A stretch of DNA of 64,000 nucleotides from contig NZ_CP076023.1 in NCBI RefSeq assembly GCF_018623035.1, forward strand, positions 62,001 through 126,000. Direction: 5' to 3'. Position numbers and translations under genes: made by a program. Position 1 is the first letter of the stretch. Every line of letters starts with the position of its first letter. The notes under the pieces were generated by a model. That model did not search any database and was not told where the DNA came from. It was given only the letters and a program-made list of their open reading frames with translations. Source of the stretch: Cellulomonas dongxiuzhuiae (GTDB lineage Bacteria > Actinomycetota > Actinomycetes > Actinomycetales > Cellulomonadaceae). Of the stretch, positions 1 through 7,916 are shown one piece after another.

Positions 1-530
1 ACGCGCTGCACGGCCTGCCGTCGGACCGCGTCCTGCAGGACGGCGACGTCCTGAGCATCGACTTCGCGTGCCAGGTCGAGGGGTGGGTCGCGGACTCCGC
101 GCTGACGTTCCAGCTCGGCACGACGACGCCCGAGGCGCAGCGCCTCATCTCGACGACCGAGCAGGCGCTCGCGGCCGGCATCGCCGCGGCGCGGCCGAAC
201 GCCCGCATGGGCGACGTGTCGGCCGCGATCGGCCGGATCGCGCGCCAGTCCGGGTTCGGCCTCAACACCGACTTCGGCGGTCACGGCGTCGGGCGGACGA
301 TGCACGAGGACCCGCACGTCCCCAACGACGGCCGCCCCGGCACCGGCATCCGCCTCAAGCCGGGCACGGTCATCGCCATCGAGCCGTGGCTCATGGCCGG
401 CAGCGGCGAGTACGTCATCGACGACGACGGCTGGACCATCCGCAGCGCCGACGGCGCGCTCGCCGCGCACGCCGAGCACACCGTGGCGATCACCAAGCGC
501 GGCCCGGTGGTCCTGACGGCCCGCGACTGA
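1..530 (+). CDS. map: Type I methionine aminopeptidase, 5' end outside the window
   Basis: The reading frame is open from base 3 and ends at a TGA at 528-530, giving 175 residues of the C-terminal part. The enzyme removes the initiator methionine from new proteins in the cytoplasm. The five metal ligands of the type I family can be seen: Asp in SIDFAC, Asp in VADSALTF, His in GGHGVGR, Glu in IAIEPW and Glu in AEHTVAIT. The segment between the two Asp ligands (CQVEGWVADS) differs from the usual GYxGD form, so this may be a divergent second copy. The start lies upstream of base 1. Identity is firm; whether it is the main or a secondary map gene cannot be told here. Confidence 0.93.
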   Translation, partial: ALHGLPSDRVLQDGDVLSIDFACQVEGWVADSALTFQLGTTTPEAQRLISTTEQALAAGIAAARPNARMGDVSAAIGRIARQSGFGLNTDFGGHGVGRTMHEDPHVPNDGRPGTGIRLKPGTVIAIEPWLMAGSGEYVIDDDGWTIRSADGALAAHAEHTVAITKRGPVVLTARD

Positions 531-567
531 CGGTCGCCCGGTCGCCCGGTCGCCCGGCCGCCCGGAG

Positions 568-612
568 AGCGTGAAGCGTTGCTGCCGGAATCCGGCAACA
601 ACGCTTCACGCT
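568..612. terminator. Long near-perfect inverted repeat after map
   Basis: Two 22-base arms (568-589 and 591-612) differ at one position and are separated by a single base; the outer half of the left arm reads AGCGTGAAGCGTTG. It lies 38 bases after the map stop and so probably ends map transcription as a hairpin, although no T-run follows. It is preceded at about 535-562 by a short tandem repeat of CGGTCGCC. It could instead be a protein-binding palindrome. Confidence 0.55.
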
Positions 613-725
613 TCTGTCACGTCCGTCGGCGGTCGTCCACAGGTCGGCCGAGCGCTCCGGCGTGCTCGGAAGCGTGCAGAGCCGAAACGCTCACGTGACC
701 CGGCGATGTGCGTCAGCATGTGCGC

Positions 726-1181
726 ATGAGCGCAGAGCAGGGCACTTCGGGCGTCCCGGCCGCTCGACCGGTCGAGGCCCGCGACCACCGCGACGACCCG
801 TCCGTCGACGCCGACGCAACGCCCCGGTACCGCGACGGCGACCGCTGGCTGCGCGCCGTGGGGGCCGGCGTCCTGGTCCTGACGTGCACGACGACCGACG
901 TCGGCGCCGCCGCGCTCGCGGCGACCGTCGTCGTCGTGGCGGACATCACCGTGCGGACCCGCCGGACCGGCACGCGGTGGTGGACGGTCCTGGAGCTCGC
1001 CCTGCTGGTGGTGATCGTGGTGCTGACGCTGACGTCGACGCGGATCGCGGCCGGGCTGACGGGCGTCGAGCTGGCCGCCCAGCTGGTCGTCGGCGTGCTC
1101 GTGGGCGCCGGCGTCGTCGCGCTCGTCGCCGCCGTCAGGCGCCGGCGCGCAGCGGCGGCGGCACGGCCGACGGCGGTGTGA
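726..1181 (+). CDS. Small membrane protein of unknown function
   Basis: I do not recognise this 151-residue protein. After a charged N-terminal region of about 45 residues there are hydrophobic segments at roughly 45-75 (AVGAGVLVLT, ALAATVVVVADI), 87-102 (LELALLVVIVVLTL) and 117-138 (QLVVGVLVGAGVVALVAAV), followed by a cluster of arginines (VRRRR). This suggests three to four membrane spans with a cytoplasmic basic tail. No clear ribosome binding site precedes the ATG at 726, and a GTG at 708 in the same frame is also possible. Its 3' end overlaps the convergent dinB gene by 47 bases. Confidence 0.6.
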   Translation: MSAEQGTSGVPAARPVEARDHRDDPSVDADATPRYRDGDRWLRAVGAGVLVLTCTTTDVGAAALAATVVVVADITVRTRRTGTRWWTVLELALLVVIVVLTLTSTRIAAGLTGVELAAQLVVGVLVGAGVVALVAAVRRRRAAAAARPTAV

Positions 1182-2703
1182 CGCCGACGGGCTCGACGAG
1201 CACGAGCGGGTCCTCGTCGAGGTCGAGGACACGCGAGCGGGCGGGCGCGGTCAGCGCCGTCTCGAACCGCACGGTCGCCTCCCGGCCGCGCACGTGCACG
1301 ACCCACCCGCGGCCGAGGGTCGCGTGCTCGACGTCGAGCCCGGGTCGCGCGTTGGACTCGTCGAGCGGCCGTCCCACCTGCGAGCCGCCGAGCGGTCGCC
1401 CGACGACGGCCTTCTCCGCGCCGACGAGCCGCGCGTCGTCCTCGACGAGCGCCGCCACGACGTCGTCCACCCCGGGCGCCGTGCTGCCGTCGGGGAGGCG
1501 CGGGCCGGCGGCGGGGTCGTGGGGCGCCGGGTCGTCCGGCGGGTCGTCGGCGCCGTCCGGGTCCGCGGTCGTCTCCGCCAGCCGCCCGCTGACGTGGTCG
1601 TGCTCGCCGACCACGGCGCGCCGCGGCGCGTCGAACAGGTGGGCGTCGAGGTCGAGCGCGAGCTGCGCGTGGGACGACAGCGCGTGGAACGCGACACCCA
1701 GCAGCCGCACGGGCTCGACGACGCCCGCCGCGAGCACGGCCTTGCGGGCCGCGTCGCGCAGGTCCGCGTCCGACGCGGTCGGGTGCGGGAACGTCACCGA
1801 CCGGGTGACGGTCGAGAAGTCGGCGTAGCGGACCTTCGCGACGACGGTCCGCGCGGCGCCGCCGTGGCGCTCGAGCCGCTGCAGGGCCTCGTCGACGACG
1901 TCGTCCACGGCGGACAGCACCACGTCGCGCCCCCGCAGGTCGACCGCGAACGTGCGCTCGGCGCCCGCGGACTTGCGCTCGGTCGTCGTGACGACGGGCC
2001 GGTCGTCCAGGCCGCGGGACATGAGGTACAGGCCGGTGCCGTGCGCCTCGCCGAGCGTCATCGTCAGGGTGTCGAGCGGCTGCCGCCGCAGGTCGGCGAC
2101 GGTGCGCACGCCGAGGCGCTCGAGCGCGCCCTGCGTCGCGGGGCCGACGCCCGGGACGGTCCGCACGTCGAGCGGCAGCAGGACGTCGTCCTCGTCCTCG
2201 GGTCGCACGACGACGACGCCCCCGGGCTTGCGCAGGTCCGAGGCGATCTTGGCGACGAGCTTCGAGCGGCCCACCCCGACCGACACGGTGAGCCCGGTGA
2301 GCTCGGCGACGCGCGCCTGGACCTGCGCGGCGGCCTCCTCCGGCTCGGGTGTGCCGCCGGGTGCCAGCGTGAGGTCGGCGAACGCCTCGTCGATCGACAG
2401 CGGCTCGACCGCGGGCGTCAGCTCACGCAGGACACCCATGATGACCTGCGAGTACGCGGCGTACGCGGCGAAGCGGGGCACGAGCACCGCCGCGGCCGGG
2501 GTGAGGCGACGGGCCCGTGCCATCGGCATCGCGGAGCGGGCGCCCGCGCGGCGCGCTTCGTACGACGCGGTCGACACGACGCCGCGTCCGCCGACCCCGC
2601 CGACCAGGACGGGCTTGCCGCGCAGCGACGGCTTGTCGCGCTGCTCGACGGCCGCGAAGAACGCGTCGGCGTCGAGGTGCAGGACGGTCGCGGCGTCGCG
2701 CAT
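1135..2703 (-). CDS. dinB: DNA polymerase IV (Y-family, DinB)
   Basis: This Y-family polymerase carries out translesion synthesis. The N-terminal palm shows the metal-binding motif LHLDADAFFAAVEQ and the catalytic SIDEAF. The helix-hairpin-helix VPGVGPATQGALERLG and the GVGRSKLVAKIASDLRKPGG segment are typical. A QLALDL stretch at about residue 365 matches the beta-clamp-binding motif of DinB proteins. The protein is 522 residues, longer than the 351 of E. coli, because of a C-terminal extension ending in a small beta domain (HATLGRGWVVHVRG). I chose the ATG at 2703, just before the polymerase fold; the frame stays open to a GTG at 2781, and a good SD-like GGGGAGGTGACC lies between them, so the start is uncertain. 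Confidence 0.93.
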   Translation of the reverse strand: MRDAATVLHLDADAFFAAVEQRDKPSLRGKPVLVGGVGGRGVVSTASYEARRAGARSAMPMARARRLTPAAAVLVPRFAAYAAYSQVIMGVLRELTPAVEPLSIDEAFADLTLAPGGTPEPEEAAAQVQARVAELTGLTVSVGVGRSKLVAKIASDLRKPGGVVVVRPEDEDDVLLPLDVRTVPGVGPATQGALERLGVRTVADLRRQPLDTLTMTLGEAHGTGLYLMSRGLDDRPVVTTTERKSAGAERTFAVDLRGRDVVLSAVDDVVDEALQRLERHGGAARTVVAKVRYADFSTVTRSVTFPHPTASDADLRDAARKAVLAAGVVEPVRLLGVAFHALSSHAQLALDLDAHLFDAPRRAVVGEHDHVSGRLAETTADPDGADDPPDDPAPHDPAAGPRLPDGSTAPGVDDVVAALVEDDARLVGAEKAVVGRPLGGSQVGRPLDESNARPGLDVEHATLGRGWVVHVRGREATVRFETALTAPARSRVLDLDEDPLVLVEPVGVTPPSAVPPPLRAGA

Positions 2704-2832
2704 GCGCACGGCGGCGACGAGTCGCTGCGCCTGGTCACCTCCCCGTTCCACCCCCCCATCTTCCGTCGCCGGCACGACCACCGGCGGCCACGGGGCGCGG
2801 ACGGGCGGCTGCTCGGCCCGTCGGGTGCGCCG

Positions 2833-3858
2833 TCAGCAGGCCTCGTGGACGGCCTCCGGTGCGCCGCGCGGGGCGACGTCGCGGTCGCGCAGGACCACCG
2901 AGAGCCCCGCCGCGCGCGTCGCGGGGGACGACTGCTCGGCGCACGCGGCGTCGAACGCCGCACGGTCGTACTCGACGTCGAGCACCACCGGGTACGCGGC
3001 CGTGTACACGTGGCACTCCTGCCACTCGCGGCACTCCTCGGCGACGACGAGGTCGGCCCCGAGCGCCCTGACCTGCGTCGTCAGCTCGGCCGTGTTCTTC
3101 TGCGCGAAGGCCAGGCCGGCCGCGTGCGCCCGCTCGACGAGAAGCGCCGTGTACGCGAGCGTGTCGGCGGGCGTGATGCGGCCGAGCGAGCGCGTGTAGG
3201 AGTCGAGGTTGTCGACCTCGACGGCGTCGAACCCGGCGGCGCCGCACGCGTCGATCACGTGCCCGACGCGCTCGGCGACCCGGGCCCGCAGCTCGGGGGT
3301 GGTGAGGTCGTAGAGGACCTCGTCGGGCCAGCCGTCGTCCCGCACGGGCTCGCCGGCGTGGTGCAGCACGAGCGCCGGCTCGGCGCGGAGCAGCCGCTCG
3401 GTCTGGGAGGGCTGGGTCTGGAAGCCGTTGACGTAGCAGACGTCGTAGCGGCCCGTGGGTGTCGCGGTCGAGTCCCGGACGACGACGGCGGTGTCCTCGG
3501 AGGGCTCGTCGGCACCGCCGAGCTGGTACTCGAACCGCGCCCCGGGCGTCGGGAGCGTCACGGTGCGCGGTGCGGTCGTCACGCCGGGTCCGGGTGTGGG
3601 CGTGACGTCCGGGGCCGACGTGCCCGCGGCGGGGCTCGGGGTGGCCGTCGGCGACGGTGCGGCGTCCTCGGTGGCGAGGGAGGCCGTCGCGTGGGGCGCC
3701 GCGGGTGGCGCGGTGTCGGCGGCGGAAGCCGTGGCGCCCGGTGTGCCGGCGGGCGGGGAGGCGGTGGCCGGGTCTGCCGTGGGCCGGCACGCGGGCAGCA
3801 GGAGCACGACGGCGCATGCGACGACCAGGACGGTCGCGCTGCGCGTCGTCGTCGGCAC
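2833..3858 (-). CDS. Secreted lipoprotein, GH114 (endo-alpha-1,4-polygalactosaminidase-like)
   Basis: The protein starts with a lipoprotein signal peptide (hydrophobic VLVVACAVVLLLPAC; the Cys is the lipidation site), then about 75 residues of Thr/Pro/Ala-rich linker, then a TIM-barrel domain of the GH114/TM1410-like family. Recognisable parts are YDVCYVNGFQTQPS, ALVLHHAGEPV, FDAVEVDNLDSYTRS with its acidic residues, FAQKNTAEL and VVAEECREW. Family members cleave galactosaminogalactan-type polysaccharides; the substrate here is not known. It is 341 residues from a GTG at 3858, preceded by a TACAGT -10 box and therefore probably leaderless. An ATG at 3879 would add seven residues. It sits downstream of and divergent from the phosphatase gene. 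Confidence 0.82.
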   Translation of the reverse strand: MPTTTRSATVLVVACAVVLLLPACRPTADPATASPPAGTPGATASAADTAPPAAPHATASLATEDAAPSPTATPSPAAGTSAPDVTPTPGPGVTTAPRTVTLPTPGARFEYQLGGADEPSEDTAVVVRDSTATPTGRYDVCYVNGFQTQPSQTERLLRAEPALVLHHAGEPVRDDGWPDEVLYDLTTPELRARVAERVGHVIDACGAAGFDAVEVDNLDSYTRSLGRITPADTLAYTALLVERAHAAGLAFAQKNTAELTTQVRALGADLVVAEECREWQECHVYTAAYPVVLDVEYDRAAFDAACAEQSSPATRAAGLSVVLRDRDVAPRGAPEAVHEAC

Positions 3859-3987
3859 GCGGTCACTGTAGCCGGGCATACCCGGCGGCGGCCGACCTCC
3901 ACACGGACGGGTGAACCCGGGCCCACGCCGTGGTGATCATCATCACGGAATGGTAACGAGAAGGGCGTGACCTGCGAGGATGTAGCG

Positions 3988-4524
3988 GTGCCTCGTCCTT
4001 ACCGCGTGATGACCGTCTGCACCGGCAACATCTGTCGGTCGCCCATGGCCGAGATCGTGCTCCGGCGCCGGCTGGCCGACGCGGGCCTCGCCGACGTGGT
4101 CGAGGTCGACTCGACCGGCATCAGCGACGAGGAGGCCGGCAACCCCGTCGACTGGCGTGCAAGGTCCGTCCTGCGCCGCCACGGCTACCCCACGGGTGAG
4201 GGCCACCGTGCCCGCCAGGTCCGGCCGGAGCACCTCCTCGAGCGAGACCTCGTGCTGCCGATGACCGCCACGCACGCGCGCTCGCTGCGCCGCCTGGCGG
4301 GCGGGGACCCCGCCGCGACGTCCCGGATCCGCATGTACCGCAGCTTCGACCCTGCGGCGCCGTCCGAGCCCGGGCAGCCCGACAGCGTGCTGGACGTCGA
4401 CGACCCCTGGTACGGCCCGGAGGAGGGCTTCGAGACCACGCTCGCCGAGGTCGAGGCCGCCGCCGACGGCATCATCGCGCACGTCCGCGAGGCGCTCGCC
4501 TACCGCGAGGGCGCAACCGACTGA
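3988..4524 (+). CDS. Low-molecular-weight protein-tyrosine phosphatase
   Basis: The protein begins with the phosphate-binding loop CTGNICRS (the CX5R signature with the catalytic cysteine) at about residues 11-18 and has the general-acid loop DDPWYGPEEGFETT near the C-terminus, so both catalytic elements are present. Length is 178 residues, close to the family norm. It dephosphorylates tyrosine or arginine residues in the cytoplasm; the partner is unknown and no kinase or polysaccharide genes lie beside it. The GTG at 3988 is preferred because GAGGA lies 7 bases upstream; a GTG at 3967 is in frame but has no such site. Confidence 0.92.
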   Translation: MPRPYRVMTVCTGNICRSPMAEIVLRRRLADAGLADVVEVDSTGISDEEAGNPVDWRARSVLRRHGYPTGEGHRARQVRPEHLLERDLVLPMTATHARSLRRLAGGDPAATSRIRMYRSFDPAAPSEPGQPDSVLDVDDPWYGPEEGFETTLAEVEAAADGIIAHVREALAYREGATD

Positions 4525-4586
4525 CACCACCACCCCGCGCACCTCACCCGCGCAGGAGACGGGGGATCGCGCCGACGTGTGGCACG

Positions 4587-6173
4587 GTGCTCGCTGTGCC
4601 CGCCCTGATCCGCCACGTCCTGTTCCCCGGCCGCCACCACCTGGTGACCGCCTTCCAGGTCGCGTACCTGACCGACCTGCTCGCGGGCCGCGTCCGCGAC
4701 GCCGACGGCGAGCCCGTGACCTGCGCGCCCGACGCGCGGGTCGTGTGGGCGCTGACGTCCGCGTCGCACAGCGGCACGCGCCGCAACCCCGTGCCGGCGC
4801 ACCGCCGCGAGGCCATGATCGAGGCGGTGACCACGCGCGCGGGTCTGGCGTCGCTCGTCGTCCCCGTGGCCGACGTGCCGCCGAGCCCTCGGTTCGCGCA
4901 CACCGTCCTGGCCACGTCCGAGCTGGTGCTGGGCGAGGCGCTCGCACCGCACGACACCGTCGTCGCGTGCTCGACGCCCGAGGTCGCGGCGATGTACGCG
5001 GCCGAGGGCTACCGCATCGCGACGGCCGAGGCCGGCGCGCCGGGCGACCCGGCCCGGCCGTGGGACGTCCTCGAGCGGATGGTCGCCGGTGACGACGCGT
5101 GGCGCACCGTCGCCCACCCGGACGCCGTCGCGTTCTACGAGCGGTACCGGCTCGACGCGCACGTGCGGCTCGTCCACACCGACCCGACCGTGCAGGACGA
5201 CGGGGACCTCACCGAGACCCGCGACTACGCCACGTACACCGCCGCGTTCGACGACGCGTCGGACCGCAAGTGGGAGCAGGTCGCCCCGCACGTGCGGCCC
5301 GGGCGGATCGTCGACCTCGGGTGCGCGGCCGGCGGGCTGCTGGAGCGCGCGGCCCGGGACCCGCGGCTCGCGGAGTCCGACCTGTACGGCGTCGACGTGT
5401 CCCGGCACCTCGTCGCCGAGGCGGAGCACCGCCGGGCGCAGGGCGTGTTCGCCAACCCCAACGTGTTCTTCGCGCAGCGCAACCTGCTGCTCGGCCCGGT
5501 CTTCCCGGAGCGGTCCGTCGACACCACGACGACGATCGCGCTGACCCACGAGATCGCGAGCTACGGGGACGGGCGCGCCGACCTCGAGCTGCTGGCCCGG
5601 CGCGTCTTCGAGCACACGCGCCCCGGCGGGGTGTGGATCAACTCCGACGTGCTGGGCCCGGCGGACCCCGAGCGGGTCGTCGACCTGGTGCTCGACGGCG
5701 ACGCGGACGTGCCGGCCCGCGACCTGTCGGGGCTGGAGCGCGCGCAGGCCGCCGCGCACGTCGCCGGGCTGTCGCCCGCCGCGCGGCTCGTGCAGTTCGC
5801 GCAGGACTTCCCGGCGCTGTCCGGCGCCGAGGTGAAGGTCGAGTGGGTCGAGCGCGGGGCGGACCGCAGCGTCGCGCGCACGACGCTGCGCACCGCCATG
5901 GAGTACCTGTGCACGCGCGACTACACGGACTCCTGGCTCTCGGAGTGCCACGAGCGGTTCTGCGACCTGACCGGCGACGACTGGACGGACCTGCTGACGG
6001 GCGTCGGGTTCGAGCTCGAGCCCGGCAGCGGCCCGTGGCGCAACGACTGGCTGGTCGAGCACCGGCTGAGCGTCGGCGCGGCGCTGCGCGACCCGGTCAC
6101 GGGCGCGCCGGTCGACTGGCCGGACACGCACGTGCTGACGGTCGCGCGACGGCCGCTCGTCCCGGTCGGATGA
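4587..6173 (+). CDS. Fusion: NadM-like nucleotidylyltransferase domain plus SAM methyltransferase
   Basis: Residues 1-190 resemble the archaeal-type NMN adenylyltransferase NadM: FPGRHHLVTAFQ replaces the HxGH region, TSASHSGTRRNPVPAHRREA corresponds to the NadM segment GSAQxSHTxxNPFTAGER, and LERMVAGDDAWRTVAHP matches its C-terminal helix. The usual ISGTxxR motif is not visible, so adenylyl transfer may be lost. Residues 210-528 form a class I methyltransferase with the SAM loop IVDLGCAAGG and LYGVDVS, and a long C-terminal segment. I cannot name the methyl acceptor. The start may be GTG 4587 or GTG 4596; no clear SD decides. It is 62 bases downstream of the phosphatase gene on the same strand. 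Confidence 0.65.
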   Translation: MLAVPALIRHVLFPGRHHLVTAFQVAYLTDLLAGRVRDADGEPVTCAPDARVVWALTSASHSGTRRNPVPAHRREAMIEAVTTRAGLASLVVPVADVPPSPRFAHTVLATSELVLGEALAPHDTVVACSTPEVAAMYAAEGYRIATAEAGAPGDPARPWDVLERMVAGDDAWRTVAHPDAVAFYERYRLDAHVRLVHTDPTVQDDGDLTETRDYATYTAAFDDASDRKWEQVAPHVRPGRIVDLGCAAGGLLERAARDPRLAESDLYGVDVSRHLVAEAEHRRAQGVFANPNVFFAQRNLLLGPVFPERSVDTTTTIALTHEIASYGDGRADLELLARRVFEHTRPGGVWINSDVLGPADPERVVDLVLDGDADVPARDLSGLERAQAAAHVAGLSPAARLVQFAQDFPALSGAEVKVEWVERGADRSVARTTLRTAMEYLCTRDYTDSWLSECHERFCDLTGDDWTDLLTGVGFELEPGSGPWRNDWLVEHRLSVGAALRDPVTGAPVDWPDTHVLTVARRPLVPVG

Positions 6174-6230
6174 CGCGGCCCGGCCCCGGCGGTCGACGGC
6201 GCGCCGTCGCGGCGGTCGTCCGGTCCTGAC

Positions 6231-6267
6231 CACCGAGAAACTCGGTGAGTGCCGACATTTCTCGGTG
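6231..6267. promoter_or_regulatory. Nested inverted repeat between two genes
   Basis: CACCGAGAAA (6231-6240) and TTTCTCGGTG (6258-6267) are perfect inverted 10-mers. Inside, CACCGAG-AAA-CTCGGTG (6231-6247) forms a competing shorter hairpin. The two structures are mutually exclusive, so the element could be a terminator of the upstream gene, an attenuator, or an operator for the aminotransferase gene that starts at 6321. Confidence 0.45.
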
Positions 6268-6320
6268 ATCGCCTCGACGGCGTCCGGACGTCCCTGCGTC
6301 CCCCGCGGCAGACTGACCCC

Positions 6321-7496
6321 ATGAAGGTCGCCGCCCGCGCGCACGTACCGCCGTTCGCCGTCATGGAGATCCTGGCCGCCGCCAACGCGCGCCGCGCCGC
6401 GGGGGAGCACGTGCTCAGCCTGTGCGCGGGCGAGCCGTCGACGGGGGCGTCGGACGTCGTGCGGCAGCGGGCGATCGAGCTGCTGACGTCGGGCGACCTC
6501 GGGTACACCGAGGCCCTGGGAGCGCCGGGCCTGCGCGCGGCGATCGCGGCGCACTACGGCGACACGTACGGCGTCGACGTGGACGCGCGGCGCGTCGCGG
6601 TGACCACCGGCTCGTCCGGCGGGTTCATGCTCGCGTTCCTCGCGGCGTTCGACGTCGGCGACCGCGTGGCCCTGGCGCGGCCCGGGTACCCGGCCTACGC
6701 GAACATCCTGACGGCGCTGGGCTGCGAGGTCGTCGACCTGCCGTGCGGGCCCGAGCAGCGCTACCAGCCGACCGTCGCGCAGCTCGAGGCGCTGGACGAG
6801 CCGGTCGAGGGCCTCGTGATCGCGTCGCCCGCCAACCCGACGGGCACGATGATCGAGCCGGACGAGCTCGCGGCCCTCGCCGCGTGGTGCGGCGAGCACG
6901 GCGTGCGTCTCGTCAGCGACGAGATCTACCACGGCATCACGTACGCCGACGCGGCCGGAACGACCCCCGCGACCGCCACCGCGGCGCAGTACCTCGGCAC
7001 GGGTGCCGTCGTCGTGAACTCGTTCTCCAAGTACTGGGCCATGACGGGCTGGCGCCTCGGCTGGCTGGTCCTGCCCGACGACCTGGTCGCGCCCGTCGAC
7101 GCGCTCGCGGGCAACGTCGCGCTGTGCCCGCCGGCGCTCGCGCAGCACGCGGGCGTCGCGGCGTTCAGTGCCGACGGCATGGCGGCCGCACGCGCCAACG
7201 TCGAGCGGTACGCGGACTCCCGCCGGCTCCTGCTCGACCGCCTGCCGGACCTCGGCTGGGACCCCGTCGCGCCCGCGGACGGGGCGTTCTACCTCTACGG
7301 CGACGTGTCGGTGACGGGCCTGGACGCGGTGACCTACTGCGCGCGCCTGCTCGACGAGGCCGGCGTGGCGATCACGCCGGGCACGGACTTCGACCCCGTC
7401 GGCGGGGGCAGCTGGGTGCGGCTGTCGTTCGCGTCGTCCCCGCAGGTCGTCGCGGAGGCGGCGGACCGGATCGTGGCGTGGCAGCGCGGGCTGTGA
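6321..7496 (+). CDS. Fold-type I PLP aminotransferase (class I/II)
   Basis: The 391-residue protein has the standard aspartate-aminotransferase layout: N-terminal LCAGEPSTGASDVV, LGYTEALGAPGLRAAIAAHY, the PLP-contacting ASPANPTGTM and SDEIYHGI, the Schiff-base lysine in NSFSKYWAMTGWRLGW at about residue 240, and the substrate-carboxylate arginine near WVRLSFASS. It transfers an amino group between an amino acid and a keto acid; the substrate cannot be read from sequence. The ATG at 6321 fits the family N-terminus (MKVAARAHVPPFAVMEIL), whereas the longer open frame from 6249 adds unrelated residues. It is preceded by a nested inverted repeat. Confidence 0.9.
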   Translation: MKVAARAHVPPFAVMEILAAANARRAAGEHVLSLCAGEPSTGASDVVRQRAIELLTSGDLGYTEALGAPGLRAAIAAHYGDTYGVDVDARRVAVTTGSSGGFMLAFLAAFDVGDRVALARPGYPAYANILTALGCEVVDLPCGPEQRYQPTVAQLEALDEPVEGLVIASPANPTGTMIEPDELAALAAWCGEHGVRLVSDEIYHGITYADAAGTTPATATAAQYLGTGAVVVNSFSKYWAMTGWRLGWLVLPDDLVAPVDALAGNVALCPPALAQHAGVAAFSADGMAAARANVERYADSRRLLLDRLPDLGWDPVAPADGAFYLYGDVSVTGLDAVTYCARLLDEAGVAITPGTDFDPVGGGSWVRLSFASSPQVVAEAADRIVAWQRGL

Positions 7497-7516
7497 CGCC
7501 ACGGCCGCGGGTGCGG

Positions 7517-7885
7517 TCAGGCGGCGGGGTCCTCGTTCGGTGAGGTCACCACGGTGATGCGCTCGGCGTCGATGCCCTGCGCGACGCACCGCACGACGCG
7601 CTCGACGTCGGCCACGTCCGCGTCGACGGCGAGGACCAGCCCGCCGCCGGCGCCCGGCTCGTCGGCACCGACGTAGGCGTCGACGACCATCGGGTCCTCC
7701 GCGCACACCGAGACCGTCCTCAGGTCGCCCGCCACGAGCACCGTCCACGGGCCCTGCACCGGGATGTCGACGACGGACGAGCCGCCGCCACCGAACACGG
7801 CCAGTGCCCCGAGGAGCGTGGTGCCGACGAGGGCGGCCACCACGACGACCGCGGTCGCTCGGGTCCGCCTGGCGCGATCGCGCAC
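7517..7885 (-). CDS. Small single-span membrane-anchored protein, unknown function
   Basis: I do not recognise this 122-residue protein. It has a basic N-terminus (RDRARRTRA), one hydrophobic segment at about 10-32 (TAVVVVAALVGTTLLGALAVF) and an external C-terminal domain containing two cysteines (SVCAED, VRCVAQ) that may form a disulfide. The GTG at 7885 has a good SD (GAGGGAGG) five bases upstream. It lies 31 bases downstream of the G6PD gene on the same strand and is probably cotranscribed with it. Confidence 0.65.
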   Translation of the reverse strand: MRDRARRTRATAVVVVAALVGTTLLGALAVFGGGGSSVVDIPVQGPWTVLVAGDLRTVSVCAEDPMVVDAYVGADEPGAGGGLVLAVDADVADVERVVRCVAQGIDAERITVVTSPNEDPAA

Positions 7886-7916
7886 GGTCCCTCCCTCTGT
7901 CCGGAACCCGGGCAGC

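Noticed and set aside
1294..3936. 880-codon plus-strand open frame
   Set aside because: It is the mirror frame of dinB and the GH114 gene and has the low-complexity composition of a shadow frame.
4578..4594. TGGCACG-GTGC-TCGCT, a sigma-54-like -24/-12 sequence
   Set aside because: It overlaps the start codon of the NadM/methyltransferase gene, so no transcript from it could carry the gene, and the -12 element is poor.
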